Below, in pieces: positions 49,763 through 58,095 of a stretch of DNA of 64,000 nucleotides. The notes beneath the pieces were generated by a model that saw only the letters and a program-made list of their open reading frames with translations, was not told the origin of the DNA and did not search any database. The DNA is taken from NCBI RefSeq assembly GCF_900115955.1, contig NZ_FOYL01000014.1:62001-126000 (forward strand). Reading direction: 5' to 3'. The first letter of the stretch is position 1, and the number at the start of each line of letters is the position of its first letter. The stretch is from Lentzea waywayandensis. GTDB taxonomy: Bacteria > Actinomycetota > Actinomycetes > Mycobacteriales > Pseudonocardiaceae. Both the position numbers and the translations under genes were made by a program.

Positions 49763-51083
49763 GGAAGTCCGCGATGCGTTCGTCGAGGTCGTCGTGGCGA
49801 CCGTTCGCGCGTCGCCGCAAGCCCTTCACGCGTTCGACGATCCTGGACGACGACAACGGCCCGATCGCGGCGAGCGCCTCCGCGGTCACCTGGTCGGCCT
49901 TGTCGTAGTCGCGGAGTTCGAGATAGGCCGCCGCGATGTGGATCTGCGTCTTGGCCCGGGCTGTCACACGATGGTCGGGAAGCGTGCCCAGGGCACGCTC
50001 CAGGAGGGCGACACCTTGTTGCGGACGGCCGGTGTCCCGCAGGCACTGGCCGATGTCGGACATCAGGTCGGACTCGCCGTAGAAACTCAGCCAGTCGGGT
50101 TCGGTGCCGTCGCGGTCGAACGAGCGCTGGGCGTTGCCGAGAGCCTCCTGAGTGCCTTTGGCGTCGCCGAGGAGAGCGAGACCACGCGCCTCGATGGCGT
50201 GCAGGTAGGCGCCGAGCGCCGGCGTCGCGTCGCCGTTGGCGAGTTGAAGCGCCGACCGGGCCAGCGCGGTCGCGTGCTGTGCGTCGCCGGGGTTCTGGGC
50301 GACTTCGATGGTCACCCGGCTCATCTCGCCGAGAACGTTCGCGGCGTAGAGGGTGTCACCGGCTTGCCGCGCGAGGTTCAGCGCCTGGGTGTAGTACTGC
50401 TGCCCCAGCGCGTGGCGTCCGCTGTCCACACTGTTGAGCCCGGCCAGCCAGGTCGCCTCCGCCACCACAGAGCAGAGGTCACGACCAACGCTTTCCGTAT
50501 AAGTCCCACGCAACGCCGCTTGTGCCTGGTGATGCAAGAACTGCACCACCAGCGGACGCGTGATTCCGCCGCCATGCCGCCGATGCATCTGTTCGAACTG
50601 CCTGACCATCATCGACATGGCTTCGACATCAGCGGAACCGACCCGAGCGCCCTCCGCGTTCGCGGGTGTCATCGTGAGCGCCAGCCATGCGGGCTGGGCG
50701 AACGCCGCCGCTGTGAAAGCAGACCCCATCAGGAAGTTCCGCCGGTTCAGATCGCGCCCTGATAGCTCAGCCACGATCGTGATCGTGCCATCGATGGTGG
50801 ACGCGCACGCGAACCCGTCGAACGTGTCGTCCACCGGGCTGCGGTCAGCGAACCCGCAGTCACCGATGCGAATCCGGTAGCCGAGTCGTGTGGTCAGCAC
50901 TTTCGCGACTATTCGCGGTACCGGCCAGCGCGGCTGGGCACCTTCCAGCATCCGTTTGACCGAGGTCGTCGTCGTGCCGAGGTGCACGCCTTCTTTGGCG
51001 CCTGTCGTGACGATCGCGCGAGCCAGCGCGCAGTTGCTCAAGCCGGCCTCGGCGAGCAACGCGCGCAGCGCCACGTTCTCCAC
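49755..51083 (-). CDS. HTH regulator with C-terminal TPR repeats
   Basis: A 442-residue protein: N-terminal helix-turn-helix-like region (LRALLAEAGLSNCALARAIV, TTTSVKRMLEGAQPRW), a linker with a twin-arginine-like hydrophobic segment at about 111-142, and a C-terminal series of TPR-like helical repeats (ALGQQYYTQALNLARQAGDT, GVALLERALGTLPDHRVTAR). This architecture is common in actinomycete regulators of secondary metabolism and signalling. GTG 51083 is chosen because TACCGT seven bases upstream would yield a leaderless message. Confidence 0.82.
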   Translation of the reverse strand: MENVALRALLAEAGLSNCALARAIVTTGAKEGVHLGTTTTSVKRMLEGAQPRWPVPRIVAKVLTTRLGYRIRIGDCGFADRSPVDDTFDGFACASTIDGTITIVAELSGRDLNRRNFLMGSAFTAAAFAQPAWLALTMTPANAEGARVGSADVEAMSMMVRQFEQMHRRHGGGITRPLVVQFLHHQAQAALRGTYTESVGRDLCSVVAEATWLAGLNSVDSGRHALGQQYYTQALNLARQAGDTLYAANVLGEMSRVTIEVAQNPGDAQHATALARSALQLANGDATPALGAYLHAIEARGLALLGDAKGTQEALGNAQRSFDRDGTEPDWLSFYGESDLMSDIGQCLRDTGRPQQGVALLERALGTLPDHRVTARAKTQIHIAAAYLELRDYDKADQVTAEALAAIGPLSSSRIVERVKGLRRRANGRHDDLDERIADFLS

Positions 51084-51250
51084 GTCACCGACGGTAGCGC
51101 TTCGTTCGCTTCCAAAACAGCGCCGCGTTGAAGTGGGACTGAAGTGGGACCCCTGCGACCCAAGCTCTCCCACCAGGGCGGACTGTGCGACTGCCGCCGA
51201 ACGACACAGCCCCGTTCACTGGTCACATCAGCTTCTCGGGAGGAGATCTC

Positions 51251-51721
51251 ATGCACGTTCAGCAACGACAACGCGCTCGCACGCTCGTTTCGCCTGCTCT
51301 CTTCGACCGGCTCGTCACGAGGGTCAGGTCCGACCACGGCTTCAACCGGTTGCTCGCGGAACGGGTGGTGGACCAGGCGCTCGCGTTCCTCAAGGCGTGC
51401 GCGGACAACCGCGGGGTGCCGCTGTCACCCAGTTGGCTCGTGGACGTGGGATGGCACGCGTTCCTGCTGTACACGCGGGAGTACGCCGAGTTCTGCCACC
51501 AGATCGCCGGTCGCTTCGTCCACCACGTGCCGACCGATCAACGAAGCGATCAGCCGGAGGTGGGAGCGGCCGACACGATGGCGGCGATCATCGCGTCGGG
51601 CTACGACGTCGACCTCGAACTGTGGGAAGGTCCCGGCCGGTGTGACACCGACAAGTGCCACGGGTGCGCGAGCGGCTGCCACGACGATCCGCCGCCTGTC
51701 CCGCCCTACCGAGGAGCCTGA
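51251..51721 (+). CDS. Glycine-rich-domain-like (GRPL) protein with Cys-rich tail
   Basis: A 156-residue protein. The central SWLVDVGWHAFLLYTREYAE and FCHQIAGRFVHHVPTD match the D-x-x-WH-x-F-x-L-x-T-x-x-Y...FC...G...HH-P pattern of the glycine-rich-domain-containing-protein-like family. The C-terminus is cysteine-rich (CDTDKCHGCASGCHDD), likely metal binding. ATG 51251 has GGAGGAG upstream. It is coupled by TGATG to an APH-type kinase gene. Role unknown. Confidence 0.78.
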   Translation: MHVQQRQRARTLVSPALFDRLVTRVRSDHGFNRLLAERVVDQALAFLKACADNRGVPLSPSWLVDVGWHAFLLYTREYAEFCHQIAGRFVHHVPTDQRSDQPEVGAADTMAAIIASGYDVDLELWEGPGRCDTDKCHGCASGCHDDPPPVPPYRGA

Positions 51722-52524
51722 TGCGCTGGAAGGACCTGCCCTCCGAGGTGCGGGACGCCGTCGGGCTCCGCATCGGAAGGGTCGCCGCGTCCGAGCCCGT
51801 CACCGGTGGCGTGAACTCCGACTTCACCGCGATGCTCGACTCCGCGCACGGTCGCTTCTTCTGCAAGGCCACCCGCGCCACCGGTCGCACGGCCTGGATG
51901 CTTCGCAACGAACTCGCGGTCCATCCGCACCTGCCTGACGTCGCGCCCGCGCTGCGCTGGCACGTCGACACGGGGAACTGGCTGGTGCTCGGCTTCGAGC
52001 ACGTCGACGGACGACATCCCGGCTTCTCCCCCGGTTCGCCGGACATCGTCCCGATCGCCGCAGTCTTCGACGAACTGCACGCGAAGCTCACCCCGTGTCC
52101 CGCGAAAGTGGCGAGTTTCGCGGAGCACTGGCGGCAACTGTCCGCGTGGCAGCACATCGACCCGGACACCGTCGATCCGTGGACTCGGCAGCACATCGAC
52201 CGGTTTCGGGAGATGGAGCGGAAGGCGCTGGAGCTCGCCGAGGGCGACACACTGCTGCACACCGACCCGCACCCGTTGAACTTTCTGATGAGCGATCGGC
52301 CTCGGGTCGTGGACTGGGCGTGGGCCCGCAAGGGGCAGCCTTGGGTCGACCTGGCCTTCCTGCACCTCAGGCTGATGCTCGCGGGTCACGAACCGCACGA
52401 CGACGAGGTGCCGGACGAGTTCGTGGTGGCGGTGTACGGGGTGTGGCTGCACAACGCGCGGCGAGGCAAGCCGCGCAGGCTGGCGGACGTTGCGCGGCGG
52501 TGGGCACGGCACCGAGTAGGTTGA
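51721..52524 (+). CDS. Aminoglycoside phosphotransferase (APH)-fold kinase
   Basis: A 267-residue small-molecule kinase of the APH/choline-kinase fold: SEPVTGGVNSDFTAMLD (glycine-rich loop), LVLGFEHVDGRHPGFSPG, catalytic loop LLHTDPHPLNFLMSD (HxDxxxxN) and metal Asp in VVDWAWARKG. The substrate could be an aminoglycoside, a sugar amine or a homoserine-like molecule; nothing in the sequence fixes it. The TGATG overlap with the GRPL gene shows co-translation. Confidence 0.85.
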   Translation: MRWKDLPSEVRDAVGLRIGRVAASEPVTGGVNSDFTAMLDSAHGRFFCKATRATGRTAWMLRNELAVHPHLPDVAPALRWHVDTGNWLVLGFEHVDGRHPGFSPGSPDIVPIAAVFDELHAKLTPCPAKVASFAEHWRQLSAWQHIDPDTVDPWTRQHIDRFREMERKALELAEGDTLLHTDPHPLNFLMSDRPRVVDWAWARKGQPWVDLAFLHLRLMLAGHEPHDDEVPDEFVVAVYGVWLHNARRGKPRRLADVARRWARHRVG

Positions 52525-52529
52525 TCGGC

Positions 52530-52775
52530 ATGAGTGAGGACGACGAGGACGAGTTCGCCGAGGACGACGACTTCGAGGACGAAGAAGACCCGGACGACCT
52601 CTTCGCCGTCACGCCTGAGCCGCGCACGGTCTGTCACCTGTGCGGGGGTGCGAGCTACATCGCGGCGCCCACGCTGGCGATCATCGGCGGTGCGCCGCGG
52701 ACCGTGGACAACGGGCGGGAGTGCCCGCACTGCGCCGGCGCGCGGACGTTCACCGGGCTCGTGCCGCCGCTTTAG
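52530..52775 (+). CDS. Acidic zinc-ribbon small protein
   Basis: An 81-residue protein: the first 28 residues are almost all Asp/Glu (MSEDDEDEFAEDDDFEDEED), followed by a zinc-ribbon-like domain with CHLCGG and CPHCAG separated by about 35 residues, similar to the DnaJ-type cysteine repeats. Function unknown. It starts five bases after the APH-kinase stop, so the three genes likely form one operon. Confidence 0.72.
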   Translation: MSEDDEDEFAEDDDFEDEEDPDDLFAVTPEPRTVCHLCGGASYIAAPTLAIIGGAPRTVDNGRECPHCAGARTFTGLVPPL

Positions 52776-53208
52776 CCCTGTTCTCGGCGTGCCAGTCGAG
52801 GAACTCGGGTACTGACAGGCGTGCTACCTCGTCGCCGATGATGTCGAGGGCCAGGTCTGCCGCTCGCTTGTAGCGGACGCAGGCCTTGCCCATGTCGAGC
52901 TTCTTGCCGGTCTCGGCCCACCTGGCGCGGAACGACTCCTCGAACTCCTCCATCACCGTGGTGAGGTAGACGGAGTAGTAGCGCTTCTGGGCGCTCAGGG
53001 CCACGTAGAGGAGCGGCTTCTTGTTGTAGGTCGGGCCGCTCACCTCCAGCGGCACCCCGTAGGTGATCAGTCCCCAGTCCATGGCCTCGACGTAGCCGTC
53101 GGGGAGGTGGGCGAGGATGACGTCGCGCACGGTCTCGACCTCGGCACGCTGCTCATCAGGCAGTTCGGCGAGGTACTGGGCGACCGTGGAGGCCTGGCTC
53201 TTCACCAT
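52750..53208 (-). CDS. DUF1801 domain protein
   Basis: A 152-residue protein of the DUF1801 (YdhG-like) family: VAQYLAELPDEQRAEVETVR, YVEAMDWGLITYGVPLEV, YNKKPLLYVALSAQKRYYSV, and KKLDMGKACVRYKRAADLAL. These are iron-chaperone-like frataxin-fold proteins of unclear role. ATG 53208. It converges with the acidic zinc-ribbon gene by 26 overlapping bases and is divergent from the glycosylase-like gene 19 bases away. Confidence 0.88.
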   Translation of the reverse strand: MVKSQASTVAQYLAELPDEQRAEVETVRDVILAHLPDGYVEAMDWGLITYGVPLEVSGPTYNKKPLLYVALSAQKRYYSVYLTTVMEEFEESFRARWAETGKKLDMGKACVRYKRAADLALDIIGDEVARLSVPEFLDWHAENRAKAAARAR

Positions 53209-53227
53209 GCGCGTACGGTAATCGCTC

Positions 53228-54100
53228 GTGGAGGTCCTGTCCCGAGCCCAATGGCACGAACTGCGCGATTCGCACATCGCACGCATCCGCCGGTTCACGG
53301 GGCCGCATCAGGAGCGGAAGCTTCGCAAAGAGAAGCACCCGGTGATGGACTTCCTCTTCACCTATTACAGCCATCGGCCCGTGCGGCTCGAACGGTGGCA
53401 TCCGGGGCCCGGCGTCGTCCTGGAGGACGCGGCCGAGTACCTGGAGTTCCCGCACTACAAGGCCACCGAAGACGGCGTCACGCTCGACGTCGAGAGCTTC
53501 GTCGGGCAGCGGGCCAAGACGCTGGAGTTCGTGCGGGCGTTGCTCACGGCGACACTCAGCCGCCCTGCCCGGCTCGGCTGTTTCGGGCTGCACGAGTGGG
53601 CGATGGTCTACCGGCAGCAGCCCGAGGAGGTCCGGCACAACGCGTGGCCGTTGCGGCTGGGCAGTGACGGCACGGACCAGGTGGTCGAGGCGAGCCGGAT
53701 CCAGTGCGGGCACTTCGACGCGTTCCGGTTCTTCACACCACCCGCTCGGCCGCGTAACGCTCTGCAGCCCACTCGCGACGAACAGTTGCTGAACGAGCAA
53801 CCCGGGTGTCTGCACGCGAACATGGACTTGTTCAAGTGGGCCTACAAGCTGGAGCCCGCGACGCCCTCGGATCTGGTGGCCGACTGCTTCGAACTGGCCG
53901 CTGACGTGCGCGAACTCGACATGCAGGCCTCCCCGTACGACCTGGCGGGACTCGGGTACGGACCGGTGCGGATCGAGACGCCGGAGGGGCGTGCGGAGTA
54001 CGCGCGCAGGCAGGCGGAGTTCGCTGAGCAGGCACGACCGTTGCGAGAACGGCTCATCTTCGTTTGCCAGTCGATACATGGAGTGACTTCACTTCGCTGA
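53228..54100 (+). CDS. 3-methyladenine DNA glycosylase-like protein
   Basis: A 290-residue protein that begins MEVLSRAQWHELRDSHIARI and has RKLRKEKHPVMDFLFTYYSH, LGCFGLHEWAMVYRQQPE, QCGHFDAFRFFTPPARPRNA and EQPGCLHANMDLFKWAYKLE. It belongs to an actinobacterial family annotated as 3-methyladenine DNA glycosylase by similarity; direct biochemical proof is weak, and no helix-hairpin-helix motif is obvious. GTG 53228 lies 16 bases downstream of TACGGT, fitting a leaderless transcript. Confidence 0.65.
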   Translation: MEVLSRAQWHELRDSHIARIRRFTGPHQERKLRKEKHPVMDFLFTYYSHRPVRLERWHPGPGVVLEDAAEYLEFPHYKATEDGVTLDVESFVGQRAKTLEFVRALLTATLSRPARLGCFGLHEWAMVYRQQPEEVRHNAWPLRLGSDGTDQVVEASRIQCGHFDAFRFFTPPARPRNALQPTRDEQLLNEQPGCLHANMDLFKWAYKLEPATPSDLVADCFELAADVRELDMQASPYDLAGLGYGPVRIETPEGRAEYARRQAEFAEQARPLRERLIFVCQSIHGVTSLR

Positions 54101-54163
54101 CGAAGTTCACCTGTTAGCGTGATTGGCGGTCGTCGGGGGCCGCTGAGTAGTTGTGAGGGATCG

Positions 54164-55870
54164 ATGTCTCGACACCGCACTCTGCGGGCGAAGGTGAAGC
54201 GCGGAATCGCCAAGTGGCCCGTGCTCATCGTCGTGCTCGTGGTGTTGCTTGGCCTCAGCTGGCTCGCCCTGTCGTGGGCCGGTGACGTGCTCGACAAGCG
54301 CTCGCAGGCCTTGGCCCAGAACTGCAGCGAGGGCGACTCCGTGCTGCGCGTCGCCGTGACGCCGAGCATCGCGGAGGCCGTCCGGGACGTCGCACGCGCG
54401 TACAGCGCGACACGGCCCGTTGTGTACGACCACTGCATCGCGATCGAAGTGACTTCCGCGGACTCCTCCGCGGTGCTGGAAGGCCTGACGACGACCTGGG
54501 ACGAGTCGAAGCTCGGCAAGCGGCCCCACGCGTGGCTGCCCGACTCGACGCTCTGGGCGAACCGGCTGTCCGCGCTGAACGCGAAGCTCGTCGGCGCGGC
54601 ACCGAAGTCCGTCGGCACGTCGCCGGTGCTGCTCGCGGCTCCCGAGGCCGCCGCGCCGGTGTTGAAGAACTTCCGCTGGTCGGACATGCCCGAGGTCACG
54701 GACTGGAGCAAGTACGGCCAGTCCTGGGGCCGGTTCAGCGTCGCGATGCCCGATCCGGCCACGAACACGGCCTCCGCGCTCGCGATCCAGTCGGCGCTCG
54801 CCGGTGGCGTGGGTCCCGTCACGCCGGAGTCGCTCGGGTCGGACGCCTCGAAGGCCGCGCTGACTAAGCTCGCGGCCACGGTGCCGCCGGAGGTTCCGCC
54901 GACGACGCGGGACGCGTTGCGGCGCCTGGGTGACAGCGCGACGGTCAACGCGGCGGGCTTCTCGGCCACGCCGGTGTCCGAAGTGGACCTGTTCAAGCAC
55001 AACACGGGCAAGGAGGCCCCGTCGAAGCCTCTGGTCGGCGTGCTGCCGGCCGGACCGGCCCCGGTGGCGGACTTCCCGTACGTGGCGCTGGCCGGCACCG
55101 AGGTCGGCGAGGCGGAAGTCCGTGCGGCACAGGCGTTCCGCGACTTCGCGACCGAACCGAAGCAGCAGGCCATCCTGGCCGCCGGCGGGTTGCGGGTCGA
55201 GTCCACTCAGGACCGTCCGTCGCCTTCGCCGGGCGTGTCCTGGTCCCCTGTCACGGAGAATCTCGTCGCCGCCGACGCGACGACCACGCAGCAGATCTCC
55301 TCGGCCTGGGCGTCGGCGGACCGCGGCGGGCAGGTCGTCACGGTGCTGGCGGACGTGTCCACGTCGATGAAACCCCGGCTGGACAAGGTGAAGGCGGCAC
55401 TGCGCGGCCAGGTCGACCGATCGGTGTCGGGCTCGTTCGGGCTGTGGGAGTTCGCCCGCGACCTCGACGGTTCGAAGCCGCACAAGCAGCTGGTCGCGAC
55501 CGGACCCGTCGCGGACAAGCGCGACGCGTTGCGCAGATCGATCGACGCGCTCAAGACCGCGGAGGGTTCGCAGCTCTACAGCGCGCTCGCGGCCTGCTAC
55601 GAGACGGCGCACGACGGGTTCGTGGCCGGACGGGTCAACCGGGTCGTGGTGATCACCGACGGCACCTCGGACGGCGGGATCGACCTGGCGGCGCTGAAGT
55701 CGCAGCTGCACGGGACGGATCTGCCGGTCAGCTTCATCGCGATCGGCGGCGACGTCGACAAGGCGGCGCTGACGGACATCGCGCAGACGACCGGCGGGTC
55801 GGTGTCGGTGGTGGAGAACGTGGACGGCGTGGAGGCGGCGCTCGGTCAGGTGCTGTCGACGAACGCCTGA
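54164..55870 (+). CDS. Membrane-anchored substrate-binding/VWA fusion protein
   Basis: A 568-residue protein: an N-terminal basic stretch and one membrane helix (WPVLIVVLVVLLGLSWLALSW) anchor it with the remainder outside. Residues about 55-360 resemble an extracellular solute-binding domain (SVLRVAVTPSIAEAVRDVAR, PHAWLPDSTLWANRLSALN). Residues about 385-560 form a von Willebrand A domain with MIDAS DVSTSMK and VVVITDGTSDGG. The combination suggests adhesion or assembly of a surface complex; no partner gene is adjacent. GAGGGA stands before the ATG. Confidence 0.85.
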   Translation: MSRHRTLRAKVKRGIAKWPVLIVVLVVLLGLSWLALSWAGDVLDKRSQALAQNCSEGDSVLRVAVTPSIAEAVRDVARAYSATRPVVYDHCIAIEVTSADSSAVLEGLTTTWDESKLGKRPHAWLPDSTLWANRLSALNAKLVGAAPKSVGTSPVLLAAPEAAAPVLKNFRWSDMPEVTDWSKYGQSWGRFSVAMPDPATNTASALAIQSALAGGVGPVTPESLGSDASKAALTKLAATVPPEVPPTTRDALRRLGDSATVNAAGFSATPVSEVDLFKHNTGKEAPSKPLVGVLPAGPAPVADFPYVALAGTEVGEAEVRAAQAFRDFATEPKQQAILAAGGLRVESTQDRPSPSPGVSWSPVTENLVAADATTTQQISSAWASADRGGQVVTVLADVSTSMKPRLDKVKAALRGQVDRSVSGSFGLWEFARDLDGSKPHKQLVATGPVADKRDALRRSIDALKTAEGSQLYSALAACYETAHDGFVAGRVNRVVVITDGTSDGGIDLAALKSQLHGTDLPVSFIAIGGDVDKAALTDIAQTTGGSVSVVENVDGVEAALGQVLSTNA

Positions 55871-55891
55871 CCGAGTCGCGCGGCTCGTCGT

Positions 55892-56707
55892 CTAAGCGGC
55901 GTTGAAGCGGTCGGGGTCCGGGCCGGTGCGGGTGCCGTTGTCGAGCTCGGTGATCACCAGCATGTCGTCCTGGGCCAGCTCGAAGTCGAAGATGTCGATG
56001 TTCTCCTTGACCCGGTAGGGCGTGACGGACTTCGGGATCACGACGATGCCGAGCTGGACGTGCCAGCGCAGCACGATCTGGGCCGGCGTCTTGCCGTACT
56101 TCTCGGCGAGACCGGCGATGTCGGGCTCGCGCAGCAACGCGCCGCCCTGCGCCAGCGGCGACCACGCCTCGGTGACGATGCGGTGCGTCACGTGCACCTT
56201 GCGCATCTCTTCCTGTTGCAGCAACGGATGCAGCTCGATCTGGTTCACCGCCGGCGTGGTCGGGAACTCGTCGAACAGGCGCTGCAGGTGCGCGGTGTGA
56301 AAGTTCGACACGCCGATCGCGCGCACGCGGCCATCGGCGTAGAGCCGTTCCAACGCACGCCACGTGTCGGCGTACAGGTCGCGCTTGGGTGTCGGCCAGT
56401 GGATGAGGTAGAGGTCGAGCACGTCGCGGCGCAGGCGGCGCATGCTCTCGTCGAAGGCGCGCAGCGTGGAGTCGTGGCCCTGGTCGGCGTTCCACAGCTT
56501 GGTCGTGATGAACAGGTCGGGGACGCCGGCGATGGCGTCGCCGACACCGGACTCGTTTCCGTAGGCGGCAGCGGTGTCGATGCTGCGGTAGCCGGCCTCG
56601 ATGGCGGTCGTGACCGCGCCGGCCACCTGCTGCTCCGGCACCTGGTAGACGCCGAAGCCGAGTTGCGGGATCCGTACTCCGTTGTTCAACGAGATCAGCG
56701 GAACCAT
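55892..56707 (-). CDS. Aldo/keto reductase
   Basis: A 271-residue NADPH-dependent aldo/keto reductase of the AKR5-type (2,5-diketogluconate reductase-like). Tetrad: Asp/Tyr in SIDTAAAYGNESGVGDA, Lys in LFITTKLWNADQGH, His in YLIHWPTPKRD; cofactor site VVIPKSVTPYRVKENIDIF. It ends GTRTGPDPDRFN as in the family. Its 5-prime end overlaps the WYL-regulator 3-prime end by 13 bases in the same direction, so it may be in that operon. Confidence 0.92.
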   Translation of the reverse strand: MVPLISLNNGVRIPQLGFGVYQVPEQQVAGAVTTAIEAGYRSIDTAAAYGNESGVGDAIAGVPDLFITTKLWNADQGHDSTLRAFDESMRRLRRDVLDLYLIHWPTPKRDLYADTWRALERLYADGRVRAIGVSNFHTAHLQRLFDEFPTTPAVNQIELHPLLQQEEMRKVHVTHRIVTEAWSPLAQGGALLREPDIAGLAEKYGKTPAQIVLRWHVQLGIVVIPKSVTPYRVKENIDIFDFELAQDDMLVITELDNGTRTGPDPDRFNAA

Positions 56708-57666
56708 GCGGGTAGCTTCGCATCGTTGTAGACGTCGTGCATCGCCTTGATTGTTTCGACGAGTTCGTGTCTCACCTCGTTTGGTGCCAGCACTTCCACG
56801 TCCGCGCCGAATTTGAGCAGGTCAGCCACAACGTGCCGGTGTGACTCCGTGGGGAAGCCGAACTCCTGTCCAGGTTCGGGCGCGGCGTCTCGAATGACTC
56901 GTGCCTGGTAGCCGCTGAGCAGGTACTGGGACTTGTCGAGGCCGGAGCGGGTCATGCGGACCGTGACGCGCTCGCCGTACATGCGGGCCTCGAACTGCTC
57001 GGACCACTCGGCCCAGTACTGCGCGAGGTCGAAGTCCTTGGGACGTTCGAAGGAGTCCGGTGTGGCCTGAAAGGACAGCACGCGCGAGACGCGGTAGGTG
57101 CGGCCGCTGCCGACGAAGTACCAGGTGCCCGCCTTCAGCACGAGACCGTACGGGTCGACCTCGCGTTCGACGGTCTGGTTGCCCCAACGCTGGTAGGTCA
57201 TCCGCACGCGGCGTTGCTCCCACACGGCGTCGGCGATCGCGGCGAGGTGCTCGGTCGGTTCGTCGCCGCGGAACCACGTCGGGGTGTCGAGGTGGAACCG
57301 CTGACGGATCTGGTCGGCCCGGTCCCGCAGCTCGGACGGCAGCGCGGCGAGGAGCTTGAGCTGGGCGGCGGCCGCGAACTCCTTCAGCCCCAGCGCTTCG
57401 GCCGGTCCGGGGAGCCCGGCGAGGAACAGCGACTGCGCCTCGCCGGTCGTCAGGCCGGTCAGCCGGGTGCGGTAGCCGTCGATCAGCTGGTAGCCGCCGG
57501 CCGGGCCGCGGTCGGCGTAGATCGGGATGCCGGAGGCCGAGAGGGCCTCGACGTCGCGGTAGATCGTGCGCGGCGAGACCTCCAGTTCGGACGCCAGCTC
57601 GTCGGCCGTCATCCGGCCCCTGGACTGCAGGAGCAGGAGGACCTGGAGGAGCCTGCCGGATTTCAT
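56695..57666 (-). CDS. WYL-domain helix-turn-helix regulator (YafY type)
   Basis: A 323-residue regulator: HTH_11-type DNA-binding region (RLLQVLLLLQSRGRMTADEL, ASELEVSPRTIYRDVEALS), then a WYL domain (TYQRWGNQTVEREVDPYGLV, KAGTWYFVGSGRTYRVSRVL) and WCX-type C-terminus. WYL domains bind nucleic acid or small ligands and steer transcription. Divergent from a DUF3224 gene with CCTGACA...TGTCAGG between; relatives bind TGACA-N-TGTCA sites. Likely controls itself, the AKR gene and the DUF3224 series. Confidence 0.92.
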   Translation of the reverse strand: MKSGRLLQVLLLLQSRGRMTADELASELEVSPRTIYRDVEALSASGIPIYADRGPAGGYQLIDGYRTRLTGLTTGEAQSLFLAGLPGPAEALGLKEFAAAAQLKLLAALPSELRDRADQIRQRFHLDTPTWFRGDEPTEHLAAIADAVWEQRRVRMTYQRWGNQTVEREVDPYGLVLKAGTWYFVGSGRTYRVSRVLSFQATPDSFERPKDFDLAQYWAEWSEQFEARMYGERVTVRMTRSGLDKSQYLLSGYQARVIRDAAPEPGQEFGFPTESHRHVVADLLKFGADVEVLAPNEVRHELVETIKAMHDVYNDAKLPAWFR

Positions 57667-57674
57667 TCACCAAA

Positions 57675-57693
57675 CCTGACACGATCTGTCAGG
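57675..57693. promoter_or_regulatory. WYL regulator operator
   Basis: CCTGACA-CGATC-TGTCAGG, a perfect seven-base inverted repeat with a five-base spacer, between the divergent WYL-regulator and DUF3224 genes. It matches the TGACA/TGTCA sites typical for this regulator family. Confidence 0.8.
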
Positions 57694-57715
57694 AATTGCC
57701 AGCAGAGTGGTCCTC

Positions 57716-58093
57716 ATGAAGGCAACCGGAACCATCGAAGTGAAGAGCTGGGACGAGAAGACCTGGGACGGCCGGTCCTACAAGGAGGTCGAGGGACGCA
57801 AGCTGACCGAGGCGCACGTCCAGTTCGGCTACGCGGGCGACGTCAGCGGCGTCGGAAGCTGCCGGTACCTCATGTACTACGGCGACGACGTGGCGTGGAC
57901 GACCGCGCTGGAGGAGATCGTGGCGGACGAGGGCACGCTGGTGCTGCGGCACGTCGGCGCGTACCGGTCCTCTGTGGAGGCCGTCATCGAGATCGTCGAC
58001 GGCACCGGGAAGTACCTGAACGCGCGAGGTGCGGTGACGGTGGACTGGGCGGAGGATGGCAGCGGCACCTACACCCTGGAGTACGAGGTCTGA
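57716..58093 (+). CDS. DUF3224 family protein
   Basis: A 125-residue protein of DUF3224, an allene-oxide-cyclase-like beta-barrel family. It has GTIEVKSWDEKTWDGRSYKE, EAHVQFGYAGDVSGVGSCRY, and IEIVDGTGKYLNARGAVTVD. Such proteins often lie next to WYL/YafY regulators. ATG 57716 is chosen over an ATG at 57707 because the upstream operator is close and the shorter form starts like family members (MKATGTIEVKSW). It shares a probable operon with the next gene, two bases away. Confidence 0.87.
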   Translation: MKATGTIEVKSWDEKTWDGRSYKEVEGRKLTEAHVQFGYAGDVSGVGSCRYLMYYGDDVAWTTALEEIVADEGTLVLRHVGAYRSSVEAVIEIVDGTGKYLNARGAVTVDWAEDGSGTYTLEYEV

Positions 58094-58095
58094 CG

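Noticed and set aside
51721-52524. APH gene as proof of an antibiotic-resistance determinant
   Set aside because: The fold includes many non-resistance kinases; no resistance context or mobile element is present.
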